DNA of 64,000 bases from Mytilus californianus (GCF_021869535.1 NW_026262712.1:109427640-109491639); one strand, 5' to 3'. Shown: positions 13,701 through 22,852, numbered from the stretch's first letter. The notes: generated by a model from the sequence alone, not told the origin. Made by a program: numbers and translations.

Positions 13701-16700
13701 TTAAAACATGTATTTTAAATACAAATTTTTCAATTACACTTATTGATAATGATTCAGATTTGTTTTTATTGAAATGCTAACAGCTCATTCTTCACATATT
13801 AGTAAATGAACGTCAGTTTATCACACTTCTGGTCACGTTTAAGTTGCCTGAACTCCATACGGAGCGGGGACGGGTCATTTCCATTAGATATATTAAAACA
13901 TACATTGTGTTAGCTGTTTGTTGAAATTACTATTGTTTAAAAATCAGAGCAAGGATAACGCTAAAATTAGGAAAAATAAGTTTAAATAATCAAATCTTTT
14001 AAAAAATGTGAGTAAATGGATATTAAACGATTGAATTATTTTGGGACATTGTCACTTTTTCTTGATTTTAAAATAAGTTATGTTCTTTCCGTCTGAAATT
14101 GCTCTTGAAATAAGAGACAATATTTCAAAGTTCTGCTAATGGAATGTGAGAACATTTTCAAATACGACAAAGAAGTTTATTTGAAAAATAAAACATAATT
14201 TCCATCCTGTATTTTACAGTATGCCAGAAATGGAAATTCGGACAAAATTGTCAAAACAATTGCAACTGTCAACAGGATACGACATCGTCATGTCAAAATA
14301 CAGACGGGGCATGTATTTGTATCCCTGGTTACCAAGGATCTAAATGCGAATCTAGTGAGTAAAATCCTAGTAGGCTTAAAACTTAAGAATCGCAGATGCG
14401 ACAAAGTGCTAATTTATAAAATTCTGCTTGTTAGAAAACACGTATTCGAGAAATAAATATTTAAAGTTTATCGCGCTAGCATCAGAATAACCAACAGATT
14501 TAATATCAATAAGAATGAAAAGAGATGTGGATATGCATCATTGAGACAGCAACCCGACAAAAAACTTTCTAGAGATCAACAAATGGTCTTATGGTCACCA
14601 ATATACAGCTGTCTACACAATATGTCAAGCTAAAAACTATCATAAGTCTGCCACCAACATTATATTCATAAATTTGCCAAAGATGTTTCTTTTGATTAAG
14701 CTGTTCTATTTTGTTTGAGAAAAGTTTTTCGCCCTGTTAATTCAGTCATTTTTTCAGAGTGTCCTGAAGGAAAATATGGTTTAAAATGTTCTATGAACTG
14801 TCCATGTTCGAAACTGGGGACTAGAACATGCAATCATATAACTGGAGCATGTACTTGTAAGCCTGGGTTTATTGGAAACTCTTGTAAAAAGAGTAAGTAT
14901 GACTTATCATTTTGTAATCAGAGTAAGAATGACTTATCATCTTGTAATCAGAGTAAGTATGACTTATCATCTTGTAATCAGAGTAATACAATTGAGAATG
15001 GAAATGGGGAATGTGTCAAAGAGACAACAACCCGACCATAGAGCGGACAACAGCCGAAGGCCACCAATGGGTATGACTTATCATCTTGTAATCAGAGTAG
15101 GTATGGTAATCAGAGTGAGTATCATGACTTATCATCTTGTAGTCAGAGTGAGTATGACTTATCATCTTGTAATCAGAGTAAGTATGACTTATCATCTTGT
15201 AATTCGAGTAAGTATGGCTTATCATCTTGTAATCAGAGTGAGTATGACTTATCATCTTGTAATCAGAGTGAGTATGACTTATCATCTTGTAATCAAGAGT
15301 GAGTATGACTTATCATCTTGTAATCAGAGTGAGTATGACTTATCATCTTGTAATCAGAGTAAGGAATGACTTATCATCTTGTAATCAGAGTGAGTATGAC
15401 TTTTCATCTTGTAATCAGAGTGAGTATGACTTACCATCTTGTAGTCAGAGTGAGTATGACTTATCATCTTGTAATCAGAGTGAGTATGACTTATCATCTT
15501 GTTATCAGAGTGAGTGAGTAATCAGAGTGAGTATGACTTATCACCTTGTAAACAGAGTAAGTATGACTTATCATTTTGTAATCAGACTAAGTATGACTTA
15601 TCATCTTGTAATCAGAGTGAGTATGACTTATCATCTTGTAATCAGAGTGAGTATGTCTTATCATCTTGTTATCAGAGTGAGTATGTAATCAGAGTGAGTA
15701 TGACTTATCACCTTGTAAACAGAGTAAGTATGACTTATCATTTTGTAATCAGACTAAGTATGACTTATCATCTTGTAATCAGAGTAAGTATGACTTATAA
15801 TCTTGTAGTCAGAGTATGACTTATCATCTTGTAATCAGAGTAAGTATGACTTATCATCACACGAATTAACTCATTAGAGATACCAGGCTTCAAATTTTGT
15901 ACGCCAGACGCGCGTTTCGTCTACAAAAGACTCATCAGTGAGGCTCGATTAAAAAAAAAAATGTTCAACCAGAACACGAAGCAAACTTTAATCCATACAT
16001 CAGTAGATATTGCTAGTCACCAGTTGACTGGAAGAAATGTCTCGGCATTCCAACTTCCAGAATACTGTTTTAGAAAACTCCCTGAATCTGACCCACCAAA
16101 ATCGGATGACTGTGATAAAGTTATTTTCTTTCAGTTCAGATTTTCTATTTAGATATTATTGAACATCACAAAAAGTCATTATATCCAGACAAATGATTAC
16201 TACTTCTACGTTTAGCATCATTCTTTTTCCTCTCTTTAATTTAACAAAGAACACTTTTAAATCATTTGACATGCACATGTGTGTAGAAGATCTGAACGTT
16301 AATGTATAATGTGTGACAGTATGAAAATGATAATAAATGATAAGAGTCATATTATCAAAAAATGCTTTCTAATTGCTTTGTATTTAATGGATGAATGAAT
16401 GGCTGTTGAACGTCCAGTGGCAAATATTGCATGCATATTCAAACGAGACGAGAACCTGTCACCACACAAGTACACATTATTATGATCCGACCAGGGATCG
16501 AATCCTAAGGTGGCCACGCTTCCACGAGACTACAGATCGAGGCTGATGTTTATTGTTGACTAATCATACATTGTTTATTCTCTATTATGTATTACAGTAT
16601 GCCTAAATATGAAATTCGGAAACAACTGCTCACAGAACTGCCAATGTGTAGAAGATAATACAGAAAACTGTAAACATACAAATGGAACATGTCTTTGTAA

Positions 16701-19700
16701 AATAGGATACATCGGAAAACGATGTGAAAATGGTAATTATTCTGATGTACTTCGTTAACTGAAGACTAATAAATAAACTTATTGCTTTCGTTCTCAAATA
16801 ATTATGTGTTAATTCCCCCCTTTCTATAAGAGAAAATTATTGATATTAATTCTAACCAATGTTCCATAACTTACTAATATTTCACTCTTTACCAGACGGA
16901 TATTAAATTGAAACTCAGTAACTGGAACTTTCTAACATGTAAGGTAAAAGGAGTAAAATGGAATTTTTGGAATGATGAAAATTTAAAATTTTGATTGTTT
17001 ACATCTATTTTCATGAGCTTTAAAAGTTAAAAATGTGCGACGTGTCGTGGGTACGGATCTCAGACTATATGAATAAGTGTATATATTTCTTTGACATCCC
17101 TGTTAATAGATGTATAAACATACAGATTTATCTTTCAGTGTGTCCTGATAGGACGTTTGGTAATAACTGTTCCAGAACATGTTTGTGTCCCGGAAATGCC
17201 TTTGATGTATGTGATGCTGTTAACGGAGACTGTATTTGTAAACCAGGATGGACCGGAACCACTTGTAATGAAGGTAATTCATTCAGTCATATACCTAAGA
17301 TTAAAAAATTGTTTCGATTTGTGTCAATTGCTGAAAATCTTGAACATTTAATAGTGCGTTTAGCTTTAATGAGAATAATGAAACGGAAATAACAATTTAT
17401 AAATGTCGTGCGTACGAATCGTTTTTTTTTTTATTTATCTTCATCAGGAACGCTCAATCCTAAACATTTGAAAGCGAGGGATGTGTAAGAATGTAGAAAC
17501 GATAGAAGATATATGACCAAAATTGCCTTGAAATTAATACTAGTAACCAGATTCATCTACGAGCAAATTATACCTGATGGAGTTTGGAACCTTTTAAGGG
17601 AGAAATTTACAACAGTATGCTATGAATCAGTATTAAATCACTGGCTACTGAGCTGATGACCCTTGGTGACGAACAGTCTACTAGCAGTGGTATCGACCTA
17701 GACATGAAGCTAGTAAATGGAAAAACACTATATAAATTTCGTACGTTTGAAGCGCTTTTCTGGATTTTCATCAAGAACGCCCAAACAGTTGAAGGCCATG
17801 GATGTGTCAATACGTAGACACGTTACGAGCTTAATGATGAAACTAAATAAAAAAAAAGAATCACCAAATTCATACAAGGTCAACTTTGACTGAGGGGGTT
17901 GGAACCTTAGTTTCTTTATAATTTCTTGATCTATCAAAAAAGGATAAATTTCTAATGTAAGAATCATGTCAGTATCAAATCACTAACTAATGAGTTGAGG
18001 TTGCATTTCACAATAAGGAATTAAAATTAAAATTGATCCTCATAATTCTAGATCTGTTACAGTGGAGTACTACCTGATTCTACCCTCGGGTACCAATATT
18101 CCATTAGCAGTGGTATCGATCCAGTGCTAGAAAGAAATTATCACTTAATAAATTTCGCGCATCCGAAGCGCTTTTCTGGATCTACCTTCATTAAAAACAA
18201 GTTGTTACTTACATGCACCATCGTGTCCGACACTCATTTTAACGCATGCCCAATAGATTATTATGGAAAATAATAAAATAGATATAACATTTACGCGGAT
18301 TACAAAACATCTTTTCAATAAAACAGATGACATGCAAATATATGTGAATGCCATTTTGGTAACATATACAGAGAATGGAACAAGTGACAAGACAAGAATG
18401 CCACAAAATTCGCTTCAGCATTGTGCAATATAGGTTTACATAATATACATTTAGTACTTTTGGTAACATCTATTCTTCACGCGTTTCAAGGTCAAGTTTA
18501 AAATAAAGTGTGTTGTGGTATTATCCGTCATGTATTAGTTTATGTTCCGAAAGGCTGTTGCTGAAAATTATATAATAGTATAATATTGTTTGGTTAGTTT
18601 GTAAACCTGGAACCTTTGGAAGTTATTGCTTTGGGAGATGTAAAGACTGTGATACGTGTAATATCCAGACAGGAGAGTGTTCCGCAATAAAAACAGGTAT
18701 TTAGAGAAAGCTGTATATGATACGAACTTTAGGAACCAAATAAAATCATGACCAAGTTTGGACAAATAACAAGATTTTTTTTTAATTATTACAAGAGAGT
18801 GTGCTTTAGAACACCCAGTAATTAGAGATGGCTATATTTGATGTAAACTTTATTGTCGAGATAAAATCAAGGCAATGTTTTGACAAATAACAAACAAACA
18901 AAAAACAATTTCATCTGTACACGAGAATGTTCTTACAAAGTGTTCTTAGAGAGGGCTACATTTGATAGGAACTTTTGAAGAAATCAAATAATGATAAATT
19001 TGGATTGATTGATTGATTGATTGAGTATAATTGACAAATAACAAGAAAACATTTCATATAACTGATAACCATCTGAACCTTAATTATATAAAGAAGCATC
19101 TAATTCCATTTTGAGGATATGTAATTCAATATATCTTTCTGGTTCATTTTTTTTTTTATATCTATACTTTGTATATGATTGTTTTGTCATATTACTTTGA
19201 AATATGTTTGTGTCTTGTATTGTGCAGGTAGTCTGGTGGCCATTGTTATTCTTGCTGTTTTGTTAGCCATTGTAGCTGTTGTTTTTGTATTTTATGTTGT
19301 ACGGGTGAAAAGAGGGTAAGCAAGCATCTTTGATTAAAAAAAAAATCAAAATCATAACTTTGCCTCAAATTAGGTATTGTGAACTAATTAAATAATAAGA
19401 ACATATCTTTTGAATAAAACCCATCAAAGATACCAGGCTTATAATTTTGTACACACATCAGTGACGCTCGAATAAAAAAAGTAAAAAGGCCAAATAAAGT
19501 ACGAATTTGAAGAGCACGGAGGACCAAAAATTCCATACAAACACTTCTTAACTGGAAAATTGCAAGGAGCACAAACCTAAACACTGGGAATAACAATAAT
19601 GAATGGAACCATGTTTTGTGTTTTATGGTTAATGCCGGATTTTTTAAGGAAAATCATAGACTTTCAACCACCGAATGAAAAAAAAAAATGAAGGCGAATT

Positions 19701-22272
19701 AGTGGCAATGAAGAATGATAAGACATTTAACAAGGCATGCATACGTAAATGTTGAATATAAGATATAGTTGTTTGCTAAACTAAAGTTGTGTGTGCCTCG
19801 AATGTTCTACAAAATGTATGTGATTAGCTTTTATAACTTTTGGCATACCCTATGATTATAAATTTTGACTTAAATGTTATATATTTGTTTATTTGTTTAT
19901 TTTTTTTTAGAACTGGAACATCGGGTCTTTCCAACAAAAACAAATTGATAAAGCCCGAATCAAAAAAGAAACGTAAGTATGATACAAAATTGTTTTACAG
20001 TTGAAGTTTTCAATGTGTTCCATAATTGATACAGTGTTGTAACGTAATTAAATGTTGCTTTAACGTGAAATGTATCAGAGGCGGATTTAGGGGGGGGCCC
20101 GGGCCCCCCCCTTTTGCGGGAAAAATTTGGTTGATTATATAAGGAATCACTGAAACGTGACTAGAGCGGGCCCCCTCTTAGGCAGTCAGTGGGCCCCCTC
20201 TTATAAAAATTTCTGGATCCGCCACTGTGTATTGATATGTATTGTCACCTCCTTATTGGTATAACGATATTATATGCATTGATTATAATGTGTCAAAGGA
20301 TCTTGCATCAAACGGAACCAAATGGATACTAGTATTTGCTACAAATATATTATATTTTAAAGGGTTCGGTATATAAATAACACATAGCTGTGAGGGTGAT
20401 AGAGCAGATTGTTACCCCGAGAAAACATTGTCAACCGAGTCGAAGCCAAGGTTGACAATGATTTTTTTCGAGGAGTAACAATGTGTTATTTATATATTAT
20501 TATTCTTCATGTCAAAATGCCAGATTTGGATTGGTTAATACGAGGGTGTTAATTTACTCTATTCTATGGTAAATACTCTATTACCCTTCACGGAGACGCT
20601 TGATCAAGTGTGCGCTTTATTAAATACGACTCTATCCTATGGCAAATACTCTATTGCCCTTCACGGAGACGCTTGATCAAGTGTGCGCTTTATTAAATAC
20701 GGATGGATGTTATGTACAAGACGTCATAGTTTATTACTTTGAATTTGAAATTTAATCGACAGTAATAATAGAACATTCAGTATAATAAATTAAATAACAC
20801 ATATCTGAGAGGGTGATAGAGCAGATTGTTACCCCTCGAAAAAGGCTTCGCCTCAGTCGACAATGTTTTCTCGGGGTAACAATCTGCTCTATCACCCTCT
20901 CAGCTATGTGTTATTTATATAATGTGTTAGTTGATTTATCATACAAATGTTCTGTCATTATTTCACGGTCTTTTAAATTTAAATTGGACGTAATAATCTA
21001 TGACTTAATGTGCATAACATCGTTACAGTCAGAAAAGTAACAAAAGTGAAGAAAAAATTATTTATTATGTTGATAATCTATGAACAAAAATGTAGAACTT
21101 TAGCATTGTCTTTAGAATTGTTGATGTAAATTCAATTCATTGTCTTTTAAATCATCTTTTTGATTGATCTGCATCAGAGGGTTGCATTATATAAATAACG
21201 CATAGCTGAGAGGGTGATAGAGCAGATTGTTACCCCGAGAAAACATTGTCAACCGAGGCGAAGCCAAGGTTGACAATGTCTTTTCGAGGGGAAACAATCT
21301 GCTTATCACCCTCTCAGATATGTGTTATTTAATTTATTATACTGAATGTTCTGTTATTACTGTCGATTAAATTTCAAATTCAAAGTAATAAACTATGACG
21401 TCTTGTACATAACAACCATCCGTATTTAATAAAGCGCACACTTGATCAAGCGTCTCCGTGAAGGGTAATAGAGTATTTACCTTAGAATAGAGTAAATTAA
21501 CACCCTCGTATAAGCCAATCAAAATATTGCATTTGTACGTGAAGTATAATAATAAAACAATGTCTCCTGCTGAACCGTGGAATAGAGTAAATTGACTCCT
21601 TCTTATTAACCAATCCAAATCTGGTATTTTTATGTGAAGTATGATACAGGAAAGTAACGTATAATACCGTTAAAGGGAGTTTTGATGTGTTATTATTTTA
21701 TTTATTGATACTGCAAAGACCAGTCATTTTTTTCATTTTACAATACGTTCTCACGATTCGAATTTGGTAGGAAGAGACTATACAACATATTGACACACGA
21801 ACAGTACATCCTTTACGACAACGCATGTTAAAGCATACAAGGACCTATATGACAACTATTGAATATTGTCACATATACTGTATCATGAATGAAAATGACA
21901 GCTTGAGCCTTCCTTATAATTTTATCAACACATGAAAGAAATTTAACTGACAGCTACATTTATCCTAATTTTTCAGCTACTAAGTCCGTGAGTGAACCAA
22001 TGTCACCATCGTTATACTATAACACAACAGATCTAACCTACGAAAACGCAAAGCCTGTGGTGAAAACTAAACCAAATCTAAATGCGTATGAATCAATGCA
22101 ACCACAGTCTGAATACGAGAATTTTGAAATTTCTGAAAAAAAGCCTAAAGACAAGGATAATATGCCAGAAGACAAATATGAATCCCTTCAAGACAGACAA
22201 GATCATGCATATGAATCATTCACTAAGAATGAGGAACAACACAATTATTCATTTCTTGGCGACAAAAAATGA
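4731..22272 (+). CDS. EGF-repeat transmembrane receptor, Draper/MEGF10-like (spliced gene model)
   Basis: Spliced model: 4731-4773, 9600-9734, 10645-10779, 14220-14354, 14758-14892, 16598-16732, 17139-17273, 18598-18696, 19228-19315, 19911-19972, 21977-22272. Total 1,398 nt, 465 aa, stop TGA at 22270. Every intron has GT/AG borders and all phases agree. Predicted layout: signal peptide (1-14), six EGF modules of exactly 45 residues with eight cysteines each (15-284), a six-cysteine half module (285-317), one transmembrane helix (about 320-342) with a basic stop-transfer RVKRG, then a ~120-residue cytoplasmic tail with tyrosine motifs at 389, 405, 414, 435, 446 and 458. The 8-cysteine modules resemble those of Draper, CED-1, MEGF10/11 and scavenger receptors of endothelial cells, which bind apoptotic cells, debris or microbes. 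No EMI domain is seen. Ligand and function are inferred. The model could miss further EGF exons in the 4.8-kb first intron. Confidence 0.8.
5097..5567 (+). mobile_element. insertion with ~115-bp direct terminal repeats
   Basis: Two ~115-bp direct repeats (5098-5212 and 5449-5565), both holding 'aataagctttggatt', 'ctcgagcatcactga' and 'atgcgcatctggtgcagaaa', flank a ~235-bp interior. The sequence on either side, 'cacatttagtcaccaga..tccttat' and 'ataggtcgtattact.tatag', occurs joined and uninterrupted at 8127-8180, which looks like an empty site. Layout and size resemble a terminal-repeat retrotransposon in miniature, but it lacks TG...CA ends, so a tandem duplication inside a repeat is also possible. 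Confidence 0.6.
5876..6115. repeat. foldback repeat
   Basis: 'cacaggggatatgagctctt...cctgtcagtg' (about 5879-5912) is answered by the inverse sequence 'cactgacag...atgagcccatattccatgtg' (about 5950-5984). A further related arm, 'cacagggtatatgggctcat', follows at 6080. No coding sequence. Confidence 0.6.
6202..6288. repeat. short hairpin element (CACTTGTCTCAG family), copy 1
   Basis: CACAGGCACTTGTCTCAGAA at 6202 is matched by its inverse TTTCAGAGACAAGTGCCTGTG at the right end, with an AT-rich loop of about 45 bp. A second member with the same arm core is at 28476-28568. Confidence 0.7.
6289..7729. other. no gene; A-rich low-complexity tract at 7495-7665
   Basis: Within intron 1 of the receptor gene if the signal-peptide exon is right. 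7495-7665 consists of imperfect 'aaaattcaaaa' iterations. 7150-7480 is less AT-rich than its surroundings but shows no exon. Confidence 0.4.
7730..8035 (+). pseudogene. fragment of a transposon-type ORF
   Basis: ATG at 7730 opens an 84-residue frame beginning MDEFYLYVSSEDS, with LDGKWECSLVVI at about 37-48. This matches my memory of uncharacterised proteins repeated in invertebrate genomes, where a DFY.TL.S..S start is followed by L.G.WE.. L.EI; these tend to be encoded by large DNA elements. The frame then shifts, and similar-looking sequence continues past 7984. Family identity is uncertain; a protein search would decide. Confidence 0.3.
8108..8185 (+). repeat. empty-site copy of the repeat interrupted at 5097-5567
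   Basis: Reads 'cctcacatttagtcaccaga' then 'tccttataggtcgtattact', continuous across the point where the 5097-5567 insertion sits in the upstream copy. 8254-8335 downstream has a short frame (MFSCKVCR...) with one C-x2-C pair, too short to call. Confidence 0.55.
8190..9599. other. no gene recognised
   Basis: AT-rich intronic sequence without supported features up to the first EGF exon. Confidence 0.4.
9600..9734 (+). CDS. EGF-module exon 1 of receptor gene
   Basis: 135-bp phase 1-1 exon between a pyrimidine-rich acceptor (tttttttag) and donor A|GTAAGT. It encodes one module with eight cysteines in the order C-x8-C-x3-C-x-C-x7-C-x6-C-x-C-x8-C, including KFGENC and CTCKIGWEG. The GxxC...GW.G pattern is the MEGF/Draper form of EGF repeat. 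Its length is a whole number of codons with symmetrical phases, so it could be skipped or duplicated without a frameshift. Confidence 0.9.
10645..10779 (+). CDS. EGF-module exon 2 of receptor gene
   Basis: 135-bp phase 1-1 exon, acceptor tttacag, donor ACTG|GTAAGT. Eight cysteines; contains WKYGERC and CTCKPGYIGKSC. The intron that follows is about 3.4 kb and holds the inverted-repeat transposon at 10864-13606. Confidence 0.9.
11060..11696 (-). pseudogene. broken integrase-like transposase C-terminus
   Basis: Reading leftward from 11696, an 87-aa frame with ESD-rich repeats (IEIGP.DNS) ends at 11433. A shifted frame then gives LSELAVEDNVIIPIP, DRTPTDPRNILGV and GYCIGTAVGIL before a stop. Further on, TGGQGFLSCKC and, in another frame, KCKCKKQKMLCNSRCHD are readable. 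The order 'V.IPIP..DR...D.RNILG', 'GQGF..C.C' and 'LCNSRCH' matches the C-terminal region of integrase-derived proteins common in cnidarians and molluscs (KRBA2-like); this identification is from memory. At least two frameshifts and one stop make it inactive. The catalytic core is absent. Confidence 0.5.
11930..12340 (+). repeat. dispersed repeat inserted in the transposon
   Basis: Begins 'gagaatgaaaatggggaatg tgtcaaagagacaacaaccc'. Its first ~85 bp recur at 14985-15070 inside the minisatellite, and 'ctcctgacttgggacaggc...gcggcggggttaaac' recurs at 1130 and, reversed, at 23150. Confidence 0.7.
13107..13195 (+). repeat. GC-rich 30-33-bp minisatellite
   Basis: About three units of 'ctgcctctacatcggcaaca' separated by c-rich spacers (cgccccgc, cgcccggc). 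It stands out from AT-rich surroundings. It is preceded by 'caattttgaaacttataggt', which is also found at 12851 followed by GTAAGT-like sequence. Confidence 0.6.
14220..14354 (+). CDS. EGF-module exon 3 of receptor gene
   Basis: 135-bp phase 1-1 exon, acceptor tattttacag, donor CTA|GTGAGT. Eight cysteines; contains WKFGQNC and CICIPGYQGSKC. Same cassette geometry as its neighbours, which suggests expansion by exon duplication. Confidence 0.9.
14758..14892 (+). CDS. EGF-module exon 4 of receptor gene
   Basis: 135-bp phase 1-1 exon, acceptor attttttcag, donor AAGA|GTAAGTATG. Eight cysteines; contains GKYGLKC and CTCKPGFIGNSC. The donor site is the first of many near-identical copies: the 30-bp minisatellite that begins here repeats 'agagtaagtatgactta' about 28 times through the intron. 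Confidence 0.9.
14893..15860 (+). repeat. 30-bp minisatellite carrying a splice-donor copy in each unit
   Basis: About 28 imperfect units of 'agagtRagtatgacttatca' plus 'tcttgtaatc' start exactly at the donor of EGF exon 4. Most units hold AGAGTAAGTATG or AGAGTGAGTATG, near-copies of that donor. An ~85-bp piece of a dispersed repeat interrupts the array at 14985-15070. A ~170-bp higher-order block (about 15511-15680) is repeated at 15681-15840. Because the unit is 30 bp, long open frames occur on both strands (10-residue periodic peptides such as SSCNQSEYDL); these are by-products, not genes. Confidence 0.93.
15865..15960 (+). repeat. dispersed repeat ('acgccagacgcgcgtttcgt')
   Basis: Contains 'gataccaggcttcaaatttt', 'gtacgccagacgcgcgtttcg' and 'catcagtgaggctcg'. 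A shortened relative is at 19425-19480 ('gataccaggcttataatttt ... acatcagtgacgctcg'). It is a very common bivalve repeat by general knowledge. Confidence 0.65.
16385..16560 (-). repeat. possible tRNA-related dispersed repeat
   Basis: On the minus strand 'ggattcgatccctggtcgg' resembles a pol III B-box, within a stretch also holding 'gaacgtccagtggcaaatat' on the + strand. No complete tRNA fold was seen. Tentative. Confidence 0.25.
16598..16732 (+). CDS. EGF-module exon 5 of receptor gene
   Basis: 135-bp phase 1-1 exon, acceptor ttatgtattacag, donor AATG|GTAATT. Eight cysteines; contains MKFGNNC and CLCKIGYIGKRC. The donor is slightly weaker than the GTAAGT donors of exons 1, 2 and 4. Confidence 0.9.
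17139..17273 (+). CDS. EGF-module exon 6 of receptor gene
   Basis: 135-bp phase 1-1 exon, acceptor ttatctttcag, donor GAAG|GTAATT. Eight cysteines; contains RTFGNNC and CICKPGWTGTTC. Last complete EGF module before the membrane. Confidence 0.9.
17420..18195. repeat. tandem, diverged repeat block in receptor intron
   Basis: Three partial units at about 17424, 17745 and 18152 share 'gaagcgcttttctgga' and/or 'tcatcaRgaacgcYcaa', and the first two continue with 'gttggaacctt'. Unit length is about 320-400 bp. No coding sequence. Confidence 0.5.
18598..18696 (+). CDS. half EGF-module exon (membrane-proximal)
   Basis: 99-bp phase 1-1 exon, donor ACAG|GTATTT. It encodes 33 residues starting at GTFGSYC with six cysteines; the last C-x-C...C part of the module is missing, and it ends CSAIKT. 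The acceptor (tttggttag) has a poor pyrimidine tract, so the left border is less certain than the frame. It links the EGF array to the transmembrane exon. Confidence 0.75.
19228..19315 (+). CDS. transmembrane-helix exon of receptor gene
   Basis: 88-bp exon, acceptor ttgtattgtgcag, donor AGAGG|GTAAGC, entering in phase 1 and leaving in phase 2. It encodes about 23 hydrophobic residues (VAIVILAVLLAIVAVVFVFY) followed by a basic RVKRG, a type I stop-transfer arrangement that places the C-terminus in the cytoplasm. Confidence 0.88.
19425..19480 (+). repeat. short copy of the 15865 dispersed repeat
   Basis: Shares 'gataccaggctt' and 'acatcagtgacgctcgaat' with the 15865 copy but lacks the central 'cgcgcgtttcg' part. 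Confidence 0.5.
19911..19972 (+). CDS. juxtamembrane cytoplasmic exon of receptor gene
   Basis: 62-bp exon after a long T-rich acceptor (ttttttttag), donor AAAC|GTAAGT; enters in phase 2, leaves in phase 1. It encodes a Lys/Ser-rich linker containing TSGLSNKNK and ESKKK. It has no tyrosine. Confidence 0.8.
20076..20227. mobile_element. 152-bp MITE, CAGTGGCGGAT ends
   Basis: Starts CAGAGGCGGATTTAG and ends CTGGATCCGCCACTG, near-perfect terminal inverted repeats, with a G-run/C-run (gggggggcccgggccccccc) inside. It is flanked on both sides by 'tgtat', a plausible 5-bp target-site duplication. A related element (CAATGGCGGATTCAGG ... ATCCATAGTCCGCTCCTG) is at 44904-45061. Confidence 0.75.
20370..20496. 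repeat. foldback hairpin element, copy 1 (partly deleted arm)
   Basis: Left arm 'ataaataacacatagctg...gagggtgatagagcagattg ttacccc', loop around 'gagtcgaagcc', right arm returns through 'ggttgacaatg' to 'aatgtgttatttata'. The right arm lacks the 'ctgctctatcaccctctc' part present in copies 2 and 3. Confidence 0.75.
20550..20790. repeat. flank unit with a 73-bp tandem duplication; inverse copy at 21330-21510
   Basis: 'actctatYctatggYaaata...cttcacggagacgcttgatc ... ctttattaaatac' occurs twice in a row (about 20570-20640 and 20643-20700). The whole block through 'cagtataataaattaaataa' is repeated in reverse complement at 21330-21510. Confidence 0.7.
20791..20920. repeat. foldback hairpin element, copy 2
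   Basis: Nearly complete inverted repeat: 'taaataacacatatctgaga gggtgatagagcagattgtt' against 'aacaatctgctctatcaccc tctcagctatgtgttattta', loop around 'ggcttcgcctcagtcgaca'. Confidence 0.8.
21189..21333. repeat. foldback hairpin element, copy 3
   Basis: Same arms as copy 2 with loop around 'accgaggcgaagccaaggtt'. Copies 2 and 3 plus their flanks form a large inverted repeat about 21 kb into the window. Confidence 0.8.
21977..22272 (+). CDS. last exon: tyrosine-motif cytoplasmic tail
   Basis: Acceptor taatttttcag, reading in phase 1 to TGA at 22270. It encodes 97 residues rich in K, E, D and S with spaced tyrosines: LTYENA, NAYESM, SEYENF, DKYESL, HAYESF, HNYSFL. YxN motifs are the class bound by Grb2-type SH2 domains, YxxM by the p85 subunit of PI3-kinase, and YxxL by Syk/Shark-type kinases in Draper. 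Which of these is used here is inference. The near-repeat Y-E-S/N-x suggests internal duplication. A strict ITAM is not present, because the YESL partner is YESF. Confidence 0.88.
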
Positions 22273-22852
22273 AATTTATGTATTTGTGTCACATTCGCCA
22301 TTATTTCTTTTTATGCTGGTGGACTCATAATGACATCCTTTTCGTAAAAGGTGCAATGAAAATACCAATGTTATGTCATTGGATTGAAAACCAGTTTGAT
22401 GTGTTCTTGCATTATATTGAAATGGTTGTTTTCGTGTGATGAACACACTTTGGCTTATGGCAAGCGGAAAAGTCCCTTCTCAAAAATAAGCAATTCTTAA
22501 TCAACATAGTGTATTGATCATGCTGAAATTCTATTGAAATCAGTGATTAGATAGTGATTTTCACATGTGTTAAGCATATCACATGTTTGTGAAATATAAC
22601 TTATATATAACAGATATTGCATCATGCTTTTGTATTCAGTCATTTAACAAGTACAAGCTTTTCTTTAAAGTTTATCTGATAAGCGATATTATTGAAAGAA
22701 TGAGCTAATTGTGTTTTATAATAAGAAATTTATTTTTTGTCAATTGGTCCTTTTTCCAAAACAACATTAAACATAATTTTGGAAAGGTGAGTCATATAAT
22801 ATTTGTTCTCATCCACTCAATTTTTGGTAAAGAAAATATTTATTTTGTTATC

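Noticed and set aside
14872..15819. Long periodic open frames on both strands (SSCNQSEYDL, MISHTHSDYK)
   Set aside because: They arise because the minisatellite unit is 30 bp, a multiple of three. They lie in an intron and overlap each other in several frames.
14893..15860. CRISPR-like array (short repeats with regular spacing)
   Set aside because: There are no unique spacers; the whole 30-bp unit repeats. The context is a eukaryotic intron.
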